Assembly: GCA_013122435.1 (NCBI GenBank) | Contig: WYDT01000012.1 | Location: 124,001-188,000 of the forward strand | Direction: 5' to 3' | DNA length: 64,000 nt | DNA from: Chloroflexi bacterium AL-N1 | Lineage (GTDB): Bacteria > Chloroflexota > Chloroflexia > Chloroflexales > Roseiflexaceae | Shown here: positions 1 through 8,303 of the stretch, piece by piece | Layout: every line of letters starts with the position of its first letter | Numbering within the stretch: position 1 is the first letter of the stretch | The notes under the pieces: generated by a model | Seen by the model: only the letters and a program-made list of their open reading frames with translations | Database searches by the model: none | What the model was told of the DNA's origin: nothing | Position numbers and translations under genes: made by a program

Positions 1-23
1 AAGAGAAATTCTTCGCTACTCAT
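1..23 (-). CDS. start of a coupled gene cut by the window edge
   Basis: The stop codon of the KefF-like gene overlaps an ATG on the minus strand in an ATGA arrangement, and the frame stays open to the edge (Met-Ser-Ser-Glu-Glu-Phe-Leu). This overlap is typical of translational coupling. KefF proteins are ancillary subunits of KefC potassium/proton antiporters, so an antiporter is a reasonable guess for the missing partner, but seven residues cannot show it. Confidence 0.35.
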
Positions 24-634
24 ATAGTTGCCGCTCCTTTCACATTTGTCTGTAGTGCTTCATTCAGCGTCTCATACGACTGTACTGCATCAAGATCAAT
101 CATATCATCTCGCAACGCGATCAGCAGTTGCTGATACTCCTGTGCCGTTTGCTCAATATCCGCATCGTCCAATGCATGTGTGCCAAAAATAACGTATGGT
201 GGGAGATACTGCATTTTGCATAGATGCGTGGTCTGTTCAATAGGAACCAGCAGTTCACGAATGGTAAAGCGGTTGTATCCATCATGTCGATAGGCCACTT
301 CGCGGCCACCAGCAGTGATAAGATTGAAGACCCTTTTTCCTTTCAGCGCCAGACCCTTCGATCCATACGCCCAGCCATGTTCAAGGACCAGATCTTCCCA
401 CTGTTTTAATATTGCTGGTGTGCTATACCAGAAGAAGGGGTGTTGTAGGATAACTACATCGTGGTCGATAAGTAACTCCTGTTCACGTGGTACATCGATG
501 TCGAAGGACGGATATTCTTCATACAAGTCGTGAAATGTTATGCCAGGAATTTGGAGTATTTCACGAATGAGTCGACGATGTACCCGCGACTTTTCAAGTG
601 CGGGGTGGGCAAAGAGAATAAGGACACGTGACAT
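20..634 (-). CDS. KefF-like NAD(P)H:quinone oxidoreductase (flavodoxin fold)
   Basis: This 204-residue protein has the flavodoxin-like fold of the KefF/MdaB/NQO1 family: soluble FMN enzymes that reduce quinones with two electrons, some of which also activate glutathione-gated potassium efflux systems. Family hallmarks visible are the N-terminal LILFAHP strand-loop for FMN phosphate, QHPFFWYSTPAILKQW around residues 64-80, HGWAYG near residue 86 and the TAGG flavin loop near residue 107. The length is normal for the family. The stop overlaps the start of a further minus-strand gene, which suggests a coupled two-gene operon. Specific assignment to KefF rather than a free quinone reductase rests on overall similarity. 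Confidence 0.85.
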   Translation of the reverse strand: MSRVLILFAHPALEKSRVHRRLIREILQIPGITFHDLYEEYPSFDIDVPREQELLIDHDVVILQHPFFWYSTPAILKQWEDLVLEHGWAYGSKGLALKGKRVFNLITAGGREVAYRHDGYNRFTIRELLVPIEQTTHLCKMQYLPPYVIFGTHALDDADIEQTAQEYQQLLIALRDDMIDLDAVQSYETLNEALQTNVKGAATI

Positions 635-1046
635 GAATCCCCCTGCGGTGTGTTGTATAATTCATAAGGGTTGAGTAGTCAGCAGTCGTTGCTGACTGAG
701 TTGCAATGGTGTATATATACATAACGCGTATAATGTATGATAGCATACACCGACTACAGTATGTTGGGAGCAAACTAAGCAATAGTTTCGCTAAAGTGAA
801 GAGCTGGAGCTTTTAGCTTTATTGACTCTCAGTATAGGCTGAGCGTGTTGAGTCCAAAGGAAAGCCAGGCAAATGTGGCGTGTCTGTGTGGGGATGTTGC
901 AGAGCGAACCTCGCCTTACAATCGCTCGCAGTAGGAACATAGTGTTGTATGAATATCACAAATACATTGTGAATTTTCTGGATCAGGGCAGGTGGCGAGC
1001 ATATTATTCAGTGTAGTAACATCATTTTGCTCTAATACATACCACA
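635..1046. promoter_or_regulatory. gene-free upstream region with perfect inverted repeat at 677-697
   Basis: No convincing gene lies here. A perfect palindrome with arms AGTCAGCA and TGCTGACT and a 5-base loop sits at 677-697, about 43 bases upstream of the KefF-like start. It could be an operator for a repressor or a leader hairpin. No matching regulator gene is adjacent, so its function is unassigned. Confidence 0.4.
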
Positions 1047-1675
1047 TTGTTCTGCCGGGTATGGTGTAGAACTATCGAATTCACCGTTCGCGAGGTATTC
1101 AGCGGCCCACTCTTCCCCTTGATTGCGTATGGGTGTTCACAGATGCAAACACTGCCATCGTGGCTCACCAACCTCTCGCAACTCGACCTACGTGGTTGTG
1201 TCAACCTTACCGATCTGCCAGCCACACTTGCGGTCAATTCATGGATCGACCTGGCAGACACTCAGATCGAATGGCTACCTGTTGCAGCACGTTCCGCCCA
1301 ATTGCGCTGGTGTGGCGTGCCAGTTGATGAGCGCATCGTATTTCGCCTAGAGACGATCAAGGTTGAAGAAGTGCTCAATGAGCGCAACGCAGAGCGACGG
1401 CGTGTGATGCTAAAGCATATGGGTTATGAGGCATTTCTGGAGCAGGCCAACGCTGAAGTACTCGACCGTGACAACGACCCTGGTGGTGAGCGACGACTGC
1501 TGAAGGAGCAATGACTGGCGACGAAGATCTGGTGTGCGTGTCAGTTATCTGCCCATCGACCGGACGCCAGTACCTCATTCGAGTGCCACCACAAACGCGT
1601 ACCTGCCACCAGGCTGCCGCGTGGATCGCTGGCTTTGACGATCCCAATGCCTATCAGCCTATTGCCGAAACGTAG
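1047..1675 (+). pseudogene. broken DUF6745-like gene carrying a scrap of an SRPBCC gene
   Basis: The reading frame is a patchwork. Bases 1068-1125 closely match bases 7308-7365 of the SRPBCC gene downstream, giving the shared peptide TIEFTVREVFSGPL. It then passes into a leucine-rich-like stretch (LDLRGC, LPATL) and the C-terminal half of a DUF6745 family protein. That frame stops at 1514, but the next frame from the overlapping ATG at 1511 continues the domain (DLVCVSVICPSTGRQYLIRV, then HQAAAWIAGFDDP) to 1675. N-terminal loss, a foreign scrap and a one-base frame change together indicate a pseudogene. DUF6745 proteins have no known biochemical role. An ATGA-coupled two-piece protein is a less likely alternative. 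Confidence 0.7.
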
Positions 1676-1716
1676 ACAAAGTTATATCTCTCGATTTTTA
1701 GGAAGGGAAAGAGAAG

Positions 1717-1749
1717 ACCCCACGCAACCACAGGATAGTTGCGTGGGGT
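1717..1749 (-). terminator. Rho-independent-like terminator of the 1844-2428 gene
   Basis: A 12-bp perfect stem (CCCCACGCAAC paired with GTTGCGTGGGG, plus a closing A-T) has a 9-base loop. On the minus strand it is followed by a pyrimidine tract TCTTCTCTTTCCC. It lies about 95 bases downstream of the stop of the secreted protein gene. Its 5' flank on the minus strand, TTTTGATACCCCA, is shared with the terminator at 11642-11676. Confidence 0.65.
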
Positions 1750-1843
1750 ATCAAAACGACAATGAGAGTCGTATTTATGTCTTGATAAGGTCCCAATAAG
1801 CAAACAGAGAATGTAATATGTCATTCACTACATCTTGTGAAAG

Positions 1844-2428
1844 TTATCGTATCTTTACCTTTAGCGAAGATGCCGCCTTATAATATCCCCAAACAATATG
1901 ACAGTCTAAAGGGCAAACACCAACAAGCGTTGACTCACTAAAATTGATACTACGAGATATTTCCGAAAGGACATTGGTTCCAACCCTTTGCGAAGATGTA
2001 ATACGATCATTCCAACCAATACTTGCAAGATTAGCTATGCTTGTACCACCCGGCGCAGTTAGCGAAGACCCAGCATAACTGGTAGTCTCACTATCCCAAT
2101 ACACTATGTAACCACCACTCTGCACAGAAACATCGTCTGTTTTGATTGAGTTGTTCAAAAACGACTGAGCAGCTTCATGAGTACTAAAAGCGTACAAGCG
2201 ATTCTGTTCCTGCGTTTCTGGTGTAACAACATAATGCAGTTCTTTACTTCTAAACGCAACAATATTCTGGGTGGTTTGTGAAACTCCATCAACAACCAGA
2301 GTCATTGAAGCATCTCGACTCTTAGAAAGTTCGGAGTCACTATCTACATTGGGAGAAGCGGCATGTGTGGTTCCAAACGTGGCAACCGAAACGAGCAGGG
2401 CCAATAGAACAATTCGTATCGTTGTCAT
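1844..2428 (-). CDS. small secreted protein of unknown function
   Basis: This 194-residue protein is not a family I recognise. It begins with a clear signal peptide (MTTIRIVLLALLVSVATFG, probable cleavage after THA). The mature part is Ser/Thr-rich, and two cysteines lie close together near the C-terminus (GVCPLDCHIV), possibly a disulfide. The ATG at 2428 was chosen over an upstream start because GAAGGAGTT lies just before it and the signal peptide then starts correctly. The gene stands alone with its own terminator. The modest size and secretion resemble small inhibitor-like or peptidase-propeptide-like proteins, but nothing specific supports that. Confidence 0.75.
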   Translation of the reverse strand: MTTIRIVLLALLVSVATFGTTHAASPNVDSDSELSKSRDASMTLVVDGVSQTTQNIVAFRSKELHYVVTPETQEQNRLYAFSTHEAAQSFLNNSIKTDDVSVQSGGYIVYWDSETTSYAGSSLTAPGGTSIANLASIGWNDRITSSQRVGTNVLSEISRSINFSESTLVGVCPLDCHIVWGYYKAASSLKVKIR

Positions 2429-2674
2429 AAACAAAACTCCTTCTAAACTAATAACTCCTTCACTATCCAATCATCTCATAGTCTTAATCCTTACATCCTT
2501 TTTGAGTTCAATGTTATTTAGCGAATATTTCCCTCCTTCGTTTTGAGACAGGCGAGTTCCGCTCTGCTCCATACCATAACTGAACACAGGCAGAGTATAG
2601 CAACGTAGTCTCAGGATTATCTAAAGAAAATCGATGCTGGTCTAAAGATTGTCTCAAGAATAGTTAAGAGATAT

Positions 2675-2700
2675 GGGTTAGGGGTTATGGGGGTTAAGGG
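2675..2700 (+). other. G-rich GGGTTA-like run, G-quadruplex candidate
   Basis: Four G runs (GGG, GGGG, GGGGG, GGG) are separated by loops TTA, TTAT and TTAA, which fits the standard quadruplex pattern with short loops. It lies in a gene-free region between the secreted protein gene and a large regulator. No function can be read from the sequence. Confidence 0.6.
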
Positions 2701-2749
2701 TTAGCACGAGGAACAGAGGAACAGAGATAGATAAATAGACTTTGATATC

Positions 2750-2885
2750 ACCTCGCTATAAATAGCTCGGCCACACTCATTCAATCAACCATCCGACAAA
2801 TAAACAAGCCATACACATTTGGGGTATAACAACATTGACACCGTCCATCCGACCCGTAGCCAAGACCTTTAGGTCGAAGGTCATC
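2750..2885 (+). repeat. diverged direct repeat, copy 1
   Basis: The block beginning CTCGGCCACACTCATTCAAT and running through an ACAACATTGACACC core to an AGACCTTTAGGTCG end recurs at 3385-3520 with scattered substitutions and small indels. Neither copy holds an open frame. The paired copies within 640 bases, in a segment without genes, look like remnants of a mobile or recombinogenic element. Confidence 0.65.
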
Positions 2886-3384
2886 GCGGCAATATCATCA
2901 TTTGTGGCCGATTGCTGGCTCTCAAGCAGACAATAATATCCACATTATCACCATGCTTCCAGCGGGCAGTGCTGCGCCCGCCAGACCACCCGCAATAGAT
3001 GCTTGTCACTAAGATTATTCCACTGCCAGTCAGATGAGAGTATTGGTATGACATGCCCAATCATCATCAGAGAAAGACAACTAGGCGACTATACAATTAT
3101 CGCTATCAACCACTCCGCTGCATCTCATCCACCACAATGACCTGCCTGCTTGCAGCAGGCTTGAGCCCGGCGGCAGTATCACAACAACAAGATCCTCACA
3201 TCGAATAGCACGCGAGGCATCCGCCACCAACATCTCTCACACCACCGACCTCCCATGCGGGTGCCCAGGGCGCCGCACCTGGGCCGGGGTTGTTAGGGGC
3301 CTCGGCTGGCCCTTGACCGTGCAACAACCAATCAAATGTCAAGACTATAGAGACACAAAAACTAGATGAGGGGATCGATCTGGC

Positions 3385-3520
3385 CCTCGCCATTAATGGC
3401 TCGGCCACATTCGTTCAATCAACCACCCGACAAACAAACAGGCCACACATTTGGGGTGTAACAACATTGACACCATCCAGGCCCCCGTAGCCGAGACCTT
3501 TATAGGTCGACGGCCCGCCC
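3385..3520 (+). repeat. diverged direct repeat, copy 2
   Basis: This is the second copy of the repeat at 2750-2885, with the same order of landmarks: GGCTCGGCCACA, CAACCACCCGACAAACAAAC, ACAACATTGACACC, then a small palindrome TATAGGTCG near the end. The rest of 2430-3650 holds no supported gene. A GC-rich stretch at 3130-3330 differs in composition from its surroundings. Confidence 0.65.
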
Positions 3521-3654
3521 GCCGCTCAAGCATCGGGCTCTAAATGACGCCAGTTCAAAACAGGCGCTACATCTAGCACCACACATCATTCATCCACATA
3601 ACCGAAACCTCAAACCATTGATCTGAAGGCTACAAAACAAACCCAACACAAATC

Positions 3655-3683
3655 TGTACAAATATATCAAAATCTTGTATAAT
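3655..3683 (+). promoter_or_regulatory. probable promoter of the 3765 regulator gene
   Basis: A -10 hexamer TATAAT at 3678-3683 is preceded 17 bases upstream by TGTACA (4 of 6 matches to the consensus -35). The start codon follows 81 bases later with a good ribosome site. Confidence 0.5.
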
Positions 3684-3764
3684 TTGAAAGAAGAAAAATT
3701 CCTACAACGTCTTAACAATAGTTGGAAGTATGTATTCTCAGGGAAGTTTGGGAGGTTACTTTCT

Positions 3765-6700
3765 ATGGCACAACCCCAACCACGGGTGTTGGTCGTCACT
3801 ACAGTACATTCTATCTATACCCTTATTCAACGCACCCTCAAAGCTCAAGGATTTCACACCACACACACTATAAGCTATGATGAAGCACAGACATATCTGG
3901 AAGATGAAACACATCATCTTATCATTCTAGATCTAACCCACACCAGACAACAGCAGATTGATGATTATCATCGTCTTCGACAGAGAACGACAATTCCACT
4001 GATTGTTTTAATTGATGACGAGTCAGAGCAGAATAATGGAACTATCGCCGACATTGTTACAGACGATTATCTGTACTATCCCTTTGATCCAGAGAATCTT
4101 CTCAGTCATGTTCGCAACGCTTTACGACCTCGACAAACCCAAGCAACTGAACAGCCATACCTGCACCTTGGTACAACCACTATCCATTTTGATGAACGCC
4201 AAGCTATGTGCAATGGCCAGAAGATTTACCTTACACGCACAGAGTGGAAACTACTAGAGATACTTGCCCTTCACCATGGCAAAACATTAACCTACCGCAC
4301 TCTGCTCCAACATGTCTGGGGTGATGCCTACCACGACGAGCATAGCTATGTGCATACCTATATCAGCCAGTTACGTCGCAAACTTGAGCTAGACCCGACC
4401 AAACCACGGTATCTCCTGACCGAAGTTGGTGTGGGCTATCGTCTCGAGGCATCGACCAATAGCGTCCAGTCAACCGAAGAACCCATAACAACAGATTCTA
4501 CTTCAGAAAAGATTACTGAAACTCCATGGGAGTTAACCACTCCCCATACTAAACTCTTTGGGCGTGAAACTGACATCAAGGCAATTCAGTATCTGCTTGG
4601 ACAGACCGATGTCCGGCTCCTTACGCTGACTGGCCCACCTGGTGTAGGCAAGACACGGCTGGCCCAACATATTGCTGAAACAATCAAACACCAGTTCAGT
4701 GATGGCCTTTACACCGTCTCACTTGCACCACTGCGCGATCATTCACTCGTAGCTTCAGCTATCACCCAGGCTATAGGAGCCAAAGAAAGTGCTCATCAGA
4801 CCTTACACGAGGCTCTGATGCAAACACTCAAAGGCCAACAGGCGTTGTTGTTCCTCGATAACTTCGAACATGTCCTTGAGGCTGCCTCGCTCATCACCAA
4901 ACTCATTGCCATAGCGCCAGACCTGACCATTCTCATAACCAGCCGCACACCACTACGTATTTCCGGTGAACAGGAATATCCAGTACCATCCTTAACCACC
5001 CCTGATTCGACCATTCCTGCATCTCTTGAAACGCTGGCACACAACCCCACAGTCGCATTGTTTGTGCGGCGCAGCCAGGCGGTAAAACCAGATTTTGTAT
5101 TAACGGATGAAAATGCCCCAGCAGTTGCAGCAATCTGCACGCGACTCGATGGATTACCACTAGCTATTGAATTGGCGGCCGCTCGGAGCAAACTATTTTC
5201 CCCACAGGCGATGCTGGCACGTCTGGACCAGCGCCTTACTCTGCTCTCACATAACACAACTGATGCTCCAGCACGCCATCAAACGCTACGCGCTGCTATT
5301 GACTGGAGCTATCAACTGCTCCAGCCAGAGGAACAACGCATTCTTGCCGGACTAAGCGTTTTCGCCGGTGGCTGTACCCTCGAAGCTGCAACCTCCGTCC
5401 TTAATAATGATCAACAACTATTGCCTGAGCCACCATTGTCTACCACATCCTTAGGTCCTGATCCCCAAACTCTAACCATGGTCAATCACCTCACAACGCT
5501 GGTTGACCATAGCCTGGTGCAAGTCAAAGAAGACATAAACAACGAATCACGCTTTACCTTACTCGAGACAATCCGAGAGTATGCCTGGGAGAAGTTGGGG
5601 GAGAGTAGCAAAATGGAGCAGGTACAACAGAGATTTGCAGACTATTATCTGGAATTAGTTGAAAAAGCTGCACCTGAATTTAAAGGGTCTCAGCAGGTCT
5701 GGTGGTTGAACTATTTAAATCAGGAGTACGAAAATATTTGCATAATAATCCAATGGATGCTTACAGAAAAGTGGATATTACAAGTTTTACGAATGGGATC
5801 GGCGCTATGGCAATTCTGGTGGATTTCTGGCAAACTAAGTGACGGAAATCGATACTTGACAGCGATGTTGTCACATGAAACTCTTTCCGAGGCTCACAAT
5901 GATAAACAAACTAGAGTTGAGTGGGCAAGAGTTCTAAACGGCGCTGGAAGCATATCTTTAATTCAAGGATACTATCAGCTAGCAACAAAACACTTCACAA
6001 ACGCTCTCAATTTCTGGGAAAAATTAAATGACGAAGAAAATACAGCCCATGCCCTTAATAATTTAGGTAACTTATCACACCAACAAAATGACTATGCTCT
6101 TGCGACAAAATATCATATGCAAAGTCTAGGTATCAGACGAAAACTAGATAAAGTTTGGGATATTGCCGTATCTCTTACAAATCTAAGTTTTGTGGAATTG
6201 GATCGAGGCAATTACACTCAGTCAATGACGTTTGGTGAGGAAAGTTATACTCTCTTCCAAAAAACAGACGATAAATGGGGCATGGGTGCTTCATTAAACA
6301 ATGTGGGACGTGCAGCTCTTCTATCTAGAAATTATGATACTGCAATAACAGCCTGTAACAAAAGCTTAAAGTTATTTCAAGAATTAAAGAGTAAATTTGG
6401 CATAGCTCATGCACTCGTGAATTTACTGAGAGTTCACTTAGATCAACAAGACCGCGAACAAGTAACAATATACGGTCAAGAAAGTCTGCTTCTATTCAAA
6501 GAGTTGAATGACGTTTCTGGCAGTGCAGACTGTTTAGAGGCAATAGCTGAGGTTGCAATATCTCACACGCGGTGGTCCCAAGCAATACATCTATGCAGTG
6601 TAGCAACAAAACTACGTAACTCTGTAAATACACCTCGTTCACCTTCTGACAACATACGCTATGAGCAAACACTAACTTTTACCAGAGAACAACTCAACGA

Positions 6701-6809
6701 GGACACCTGGCAACAAACCTGGAACGAGGGTCAGAAAATGTCACTAGAGGAAGCTATCGATTACGCACTCGAACACGTCACTGTCAACGAACGCGAGGTG
6801 GCGTCGTAA
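3765..6809 (+). CDS. AfsR-like regulator: degenerate receiver, OmpR winged helix, NB-ARC-like ATPase, TPRs
   Basis: This is a 1014-residue multidomain cytoplasmic regulator. Residues 5-118 form a CheY-like receiver; 133-227 an OmpR/PhoB-type winged helix ending TEVGVGYRLE; about 262-560 a STAND ATPase with Walker A GPPGVGKT at 290-297, Walker B ALLFLDNFEH near 360-368, a TSR sensor and LDGLPLAIELAAAR; residues 690-1000 hold tetratricopeptide repeats. The receiver keeps Asp56 but lacks the acidic pair (VVTTVH where family members have VDD) and the conserved Lys, so phosphorylation control is doubtful. STAND proteins usually switch by nucleotide and ligand binding through the repeat domain. The start at 3765 follows GGGAGG. 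An upstream in-frame ATG at 3675 is unlikely because it overlaps the -10 region. Target genes are not evident. Confidence 0.85.
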   Translation: MAQPQPRVLVVTTVHSIYTLIQRTLKAQGFHTTHTISYDEAQTYLEDETHHLIILDLTHTRQQQIDDYHRLRQRTTIPLIVLIDDESEQNNGTIADIVTDDYLYYPFDPENLLSHVRNALRPRQTQATEQPYLHLGTTTIHFDERQAMCNGQKIYLTRTEWKLLEILALHHGKTLTYRTLLQHVWGDAYHDEHSYVHTYISQLRRKLELDPTKPRYLLTEVGVGYRLEASTNSVQSTEEPITTDSTSEKITETPWELTTPHTKLFGRETDIKAIQYLLGQTDVRLLTLTGPPGVGKTRLAQHIAETIKHQFSDGLYTVSLAPLRDHSLVASAITQAIGAKESAHQTLHEALMQTLKGQQALLFLDNFEHVLEAASLITKLIAIAPDLTILITSRTPLRISGEQEYPVPSLTTPDSTIPASLETLAHNPTVALFVRRSQAVKPDFVLTDENAPAVAAICTRLDGLPLAIELAAARSKLFSPQAMLARLDQRLTLLSHNTTDAPARHQTLRAAIDWSYQLLQPEEQRILAGLSVFAGGCTLEAATSVLNNDQQLLPEPPLSTTSLGPDPQTLTMVNHLTTLVDHSLVQVKEDINNESRFTLLETIREYAWEKLGESSKMEQVQQRFADYYLELVEKAAPEFKGSQQVWWLNYLNQEYENICIIIQWMLTEKWILQVLRMGSALWQFWWISGKLSDGNRYLTAMLSHETLSEAHNDKQTRVEWARVLNGAGSISLIQGYYQLATKHFTNALNFWEKLNDEENTAHALNNLGNLSHQQNDYALATKYHMQSLGIRRKLDKVWDIAVSLTNLSFVELDRGNYTQSMTFGEESYTLFQKTDDKWGMGASLNNVGRAALLSRNYDTAITACNKSLKLFQELKSKFGIAHALVNLLRVHLDQQDREQVTIYGQESLLLFKELNDVSGSADCLEAIAEVAISHTRWSQAIHLCSVATKLRNSVNTPRSPSDNIRYEQTLTFTREQLNEDTWQQTWNEGQKMSLEEAIDYALEHVTVNEREVAS

Positions 6810-6918
6810 ATGACGCAGCTTCTATCTTTATTTTCCCTCACTCTCGATCTCAGAACATTCCTCGAAATCTGACCAGCCCTCGTTCTTCAACAGCCTCAAA
6901 CAACCACTTCAATACACC

Positions 6919-6970
6919 TTGACTTTTGGTAACTTTGAGGTTACCATAATTTCGTAACTTTGAAGTTACC
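6919..6970 (+). promoter_or_regulatory. promoter with two tandem palindromic operators
   Basis: Two near-identical palindromes, GGTAACTTTGAGGTTACC at 6928-6945 and CGTAACTTTGAAGTTACC at 6953-6970, have centres 25 bases apart. A TTGACT -35 at 6919-6924 precedes the first palindrome and CATAAT (6945-6950) could be the -10, so the operators overlap the promoter. The arrangement suits autorepression by the ArsR-type regulator encoded in the operon; that link is inference. Confidence 0.7.
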
Positions 6971-7018
6971 AAATACATGCAACGTAAGTAAGCAAGTCAG
7001 TACAGCGGAGGATTATGC

Positions 7019-7444
7019 ATGAAAGAGTATCACGCCACAACCACCATCGAAGCCATCCCAGAAACCATCTGGGCCATTTTGACCGATGCCCCCAATTATC
7101 CCCAATGGGACCCGGTTGTCGAGCGCATCGAGGGACGTATTGCACCTGGCGAGAAGCTTGTTACTTTTACGAAGCTCAGCCCTGGCCAGGCATTTCCAGC
7201 CAAAGTGACCGAGTTTGTCCCACACAAATATATGAAGTGGTCTGGAGGCATGCCACTTGGTTTGTTCAAGGGTGAGCGGACTTTTACGCTTGTACCACAA
7301 GGCAATGGAACTATCGAATTCACGGTTCGTGAAGTATTTAGCGGCCCACTCCTCCCGCTGATCGGGCGTTCGCTTCCCGATATGACCTCACCCTTCGAGC
7401 AATTTGTCGCAGGTCTCAAGAAACGCGCTGAACATACGGAGTAA
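7019..7444 (+). CDS. SRPBCC (START-like) domain protein
   Basis: This 141-residue single-domain protein has the SRPBCC/polyketide-cyclase-like helix-grip fold: an opening strand plus helix (TTTIEAIPETIWAILTDAPNYPQWDP), a beta-sheet core (EGRIAPGEKLVTF, VPHKYMKWSGGMP, ERTFTLVP) and a long C-terminal helix. Such proteins bind hydrophobic small molecules; the ligand is unknown. It is the first gene of a three-gene operon with an ArsR-type regulator and an AHSA1-like protein, a pairing common in bacteria. GGAGG seven bases before the ATG at 7019 fixes the start. A 58-base piece of this gene is duplicated in the pseudogene near 1.1 kb. Confidence 0.85.
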   Translation: MKEYHATTTIEAIPETIWAILTDAPNYPQWDPVVERIEGRIAPGEKLVTFTKLSPGQAFPAKVTEFVPHKYMKWSGGMPLGLFKGERTFTLVPQGNGTIEFTVREVFSGPLLPLIGRSLPDMTSPFEQFVAGLKKRAEHTE

Positions 7445-7450
7445 TAGAAT

Positions 7451-7780
7451 GTGAGCGAAGGCAACCCACAAATCAATCGTGTACTTGACGCACTTGGCAA
7501 TCAGGTCCGCCGAGATATTTTGCTCATGCTGCGAGAAGGGCCAATGCCCGTTGGCACGATCGCCACACATTTTTCGATTAGTCGACCAGCTATTTCAAAA
7601 CACTTGCGTATCTTGCAAGAGGCCGATCTGGTAGGGTACAATATCAATGGCACAAGCAATGTTTTTTATCTCAAACCAGCCGGATTCCGCGACTTGAGAG
7701 TGTATCTGGATCTGTTTTGGGATGATGCACTGGCACATTTTAAGCGTTTTGCTGAAGGAAATCGTCACCTTGAGCCATGA
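7451..7780 (+). CDS. ArsR-family winged-helix repressor
   Basis: A 109-residue ArsR/SmtB-type winged helix with an N-terminal dimer helix, LGNQVRRDILLMLREGPMPV, recognition region FSISRPAISKHLRILQEADLV and the wing YNINGTSNVFYLKP. There are no clustered Cys/His residues as in metal sensors, so it belongs to the subgroup that pairs with SRPBCC/AHSA1 proteins rather than to metal-sensing ArsR. The GTG start at 7451 lies six bases after the previous stop and follows GGAG. Its stop overlaps the next start (ATGA). It probably binds the tandem palindromes at 6928-6970. Confidence 0.88.
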   Translation: MSEGNPQINRVLDALGNQVRRDILLMLREGPMPVGTIATHFSISRPAISKHLRILQEADLVGYNINGTSNVFYLKPAGFRDLRVYLDLFWDDALAHFKRFAEGNRHLEP

Positions 7781-8249
7781 GTAATGCCGATTCCGAGCAC
7801 ACCGTTACCAAATCGATTATCGTAGCGCAGAACATTGATGTAATATTTCACATCTGGACTGCACAGATACACGTATGGTGGCCGACCGATCATTCGCTTA
7901 GCGGCGACCCACAAACCCACGTGTGTATCGAAGCGCAGCGTGGGGGGCGTTTCTACGAACGTGCATCTGATGGTGTTGAGTACGAGTGGGGCTCCGTGGT
8001 TATTTGGGAGCCACCACATCATCTGGCATATACCTGGTATCTTGGCAGCAATCAAGAGCTACCAACCCGCGTTGACGTGCAATTTACATCCCTTGATGAC
8101 ACACAAACACGTATTGACCTGAACCACCGTGGCTCGAGCTGATCGGCGAGTTGTGTTGGCAACGCCAGACGATCTTCCACGTGGCGTGGGACACCATTTT
8201 GTCTACATTTACAACCTTCCTGACTTCACAGACCGACTCGACACCGTAG
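7777..8249 (+). pseudogene. AHSA1/SRPBCC protein gene with a one-base frameshift
   Basis: The first frame (7777-8142) encodes a normal AHSA1-type domain: SIIVAQNIDVIFHIWT, WWPTDHSL, GGRFYER, WGSVVIWEPPHHLAYTW, then RIDLNHRG, and stops just after. The missing C-terminal helix of the family is present in the next frame from 8136 (ELIGELCWQRQTIFHVAWDT) to a TAG at 8247-8249. Loss of one base near 8134-8136, where HRGWE is expected, explains it. It is translationally coupled to the ArsR gene. It may be a real mutation or a sequencing error; the truncated product would lack the helix that closes the ligand cavity. Confidence 0.8.
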
Positions 8250-8303
8250 TAACCACGTTTCTCTTGGTGCAGTCATCATATACTCCCCCCGCCGCCCATC
8301 AAA

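Noticed and set aside
3196..3408. 70-residue minus-strand frame in the GC-rich stretch
   Set aside because: Composition-driven; no ribosome site, no homology, and it runs into the direct repeat.
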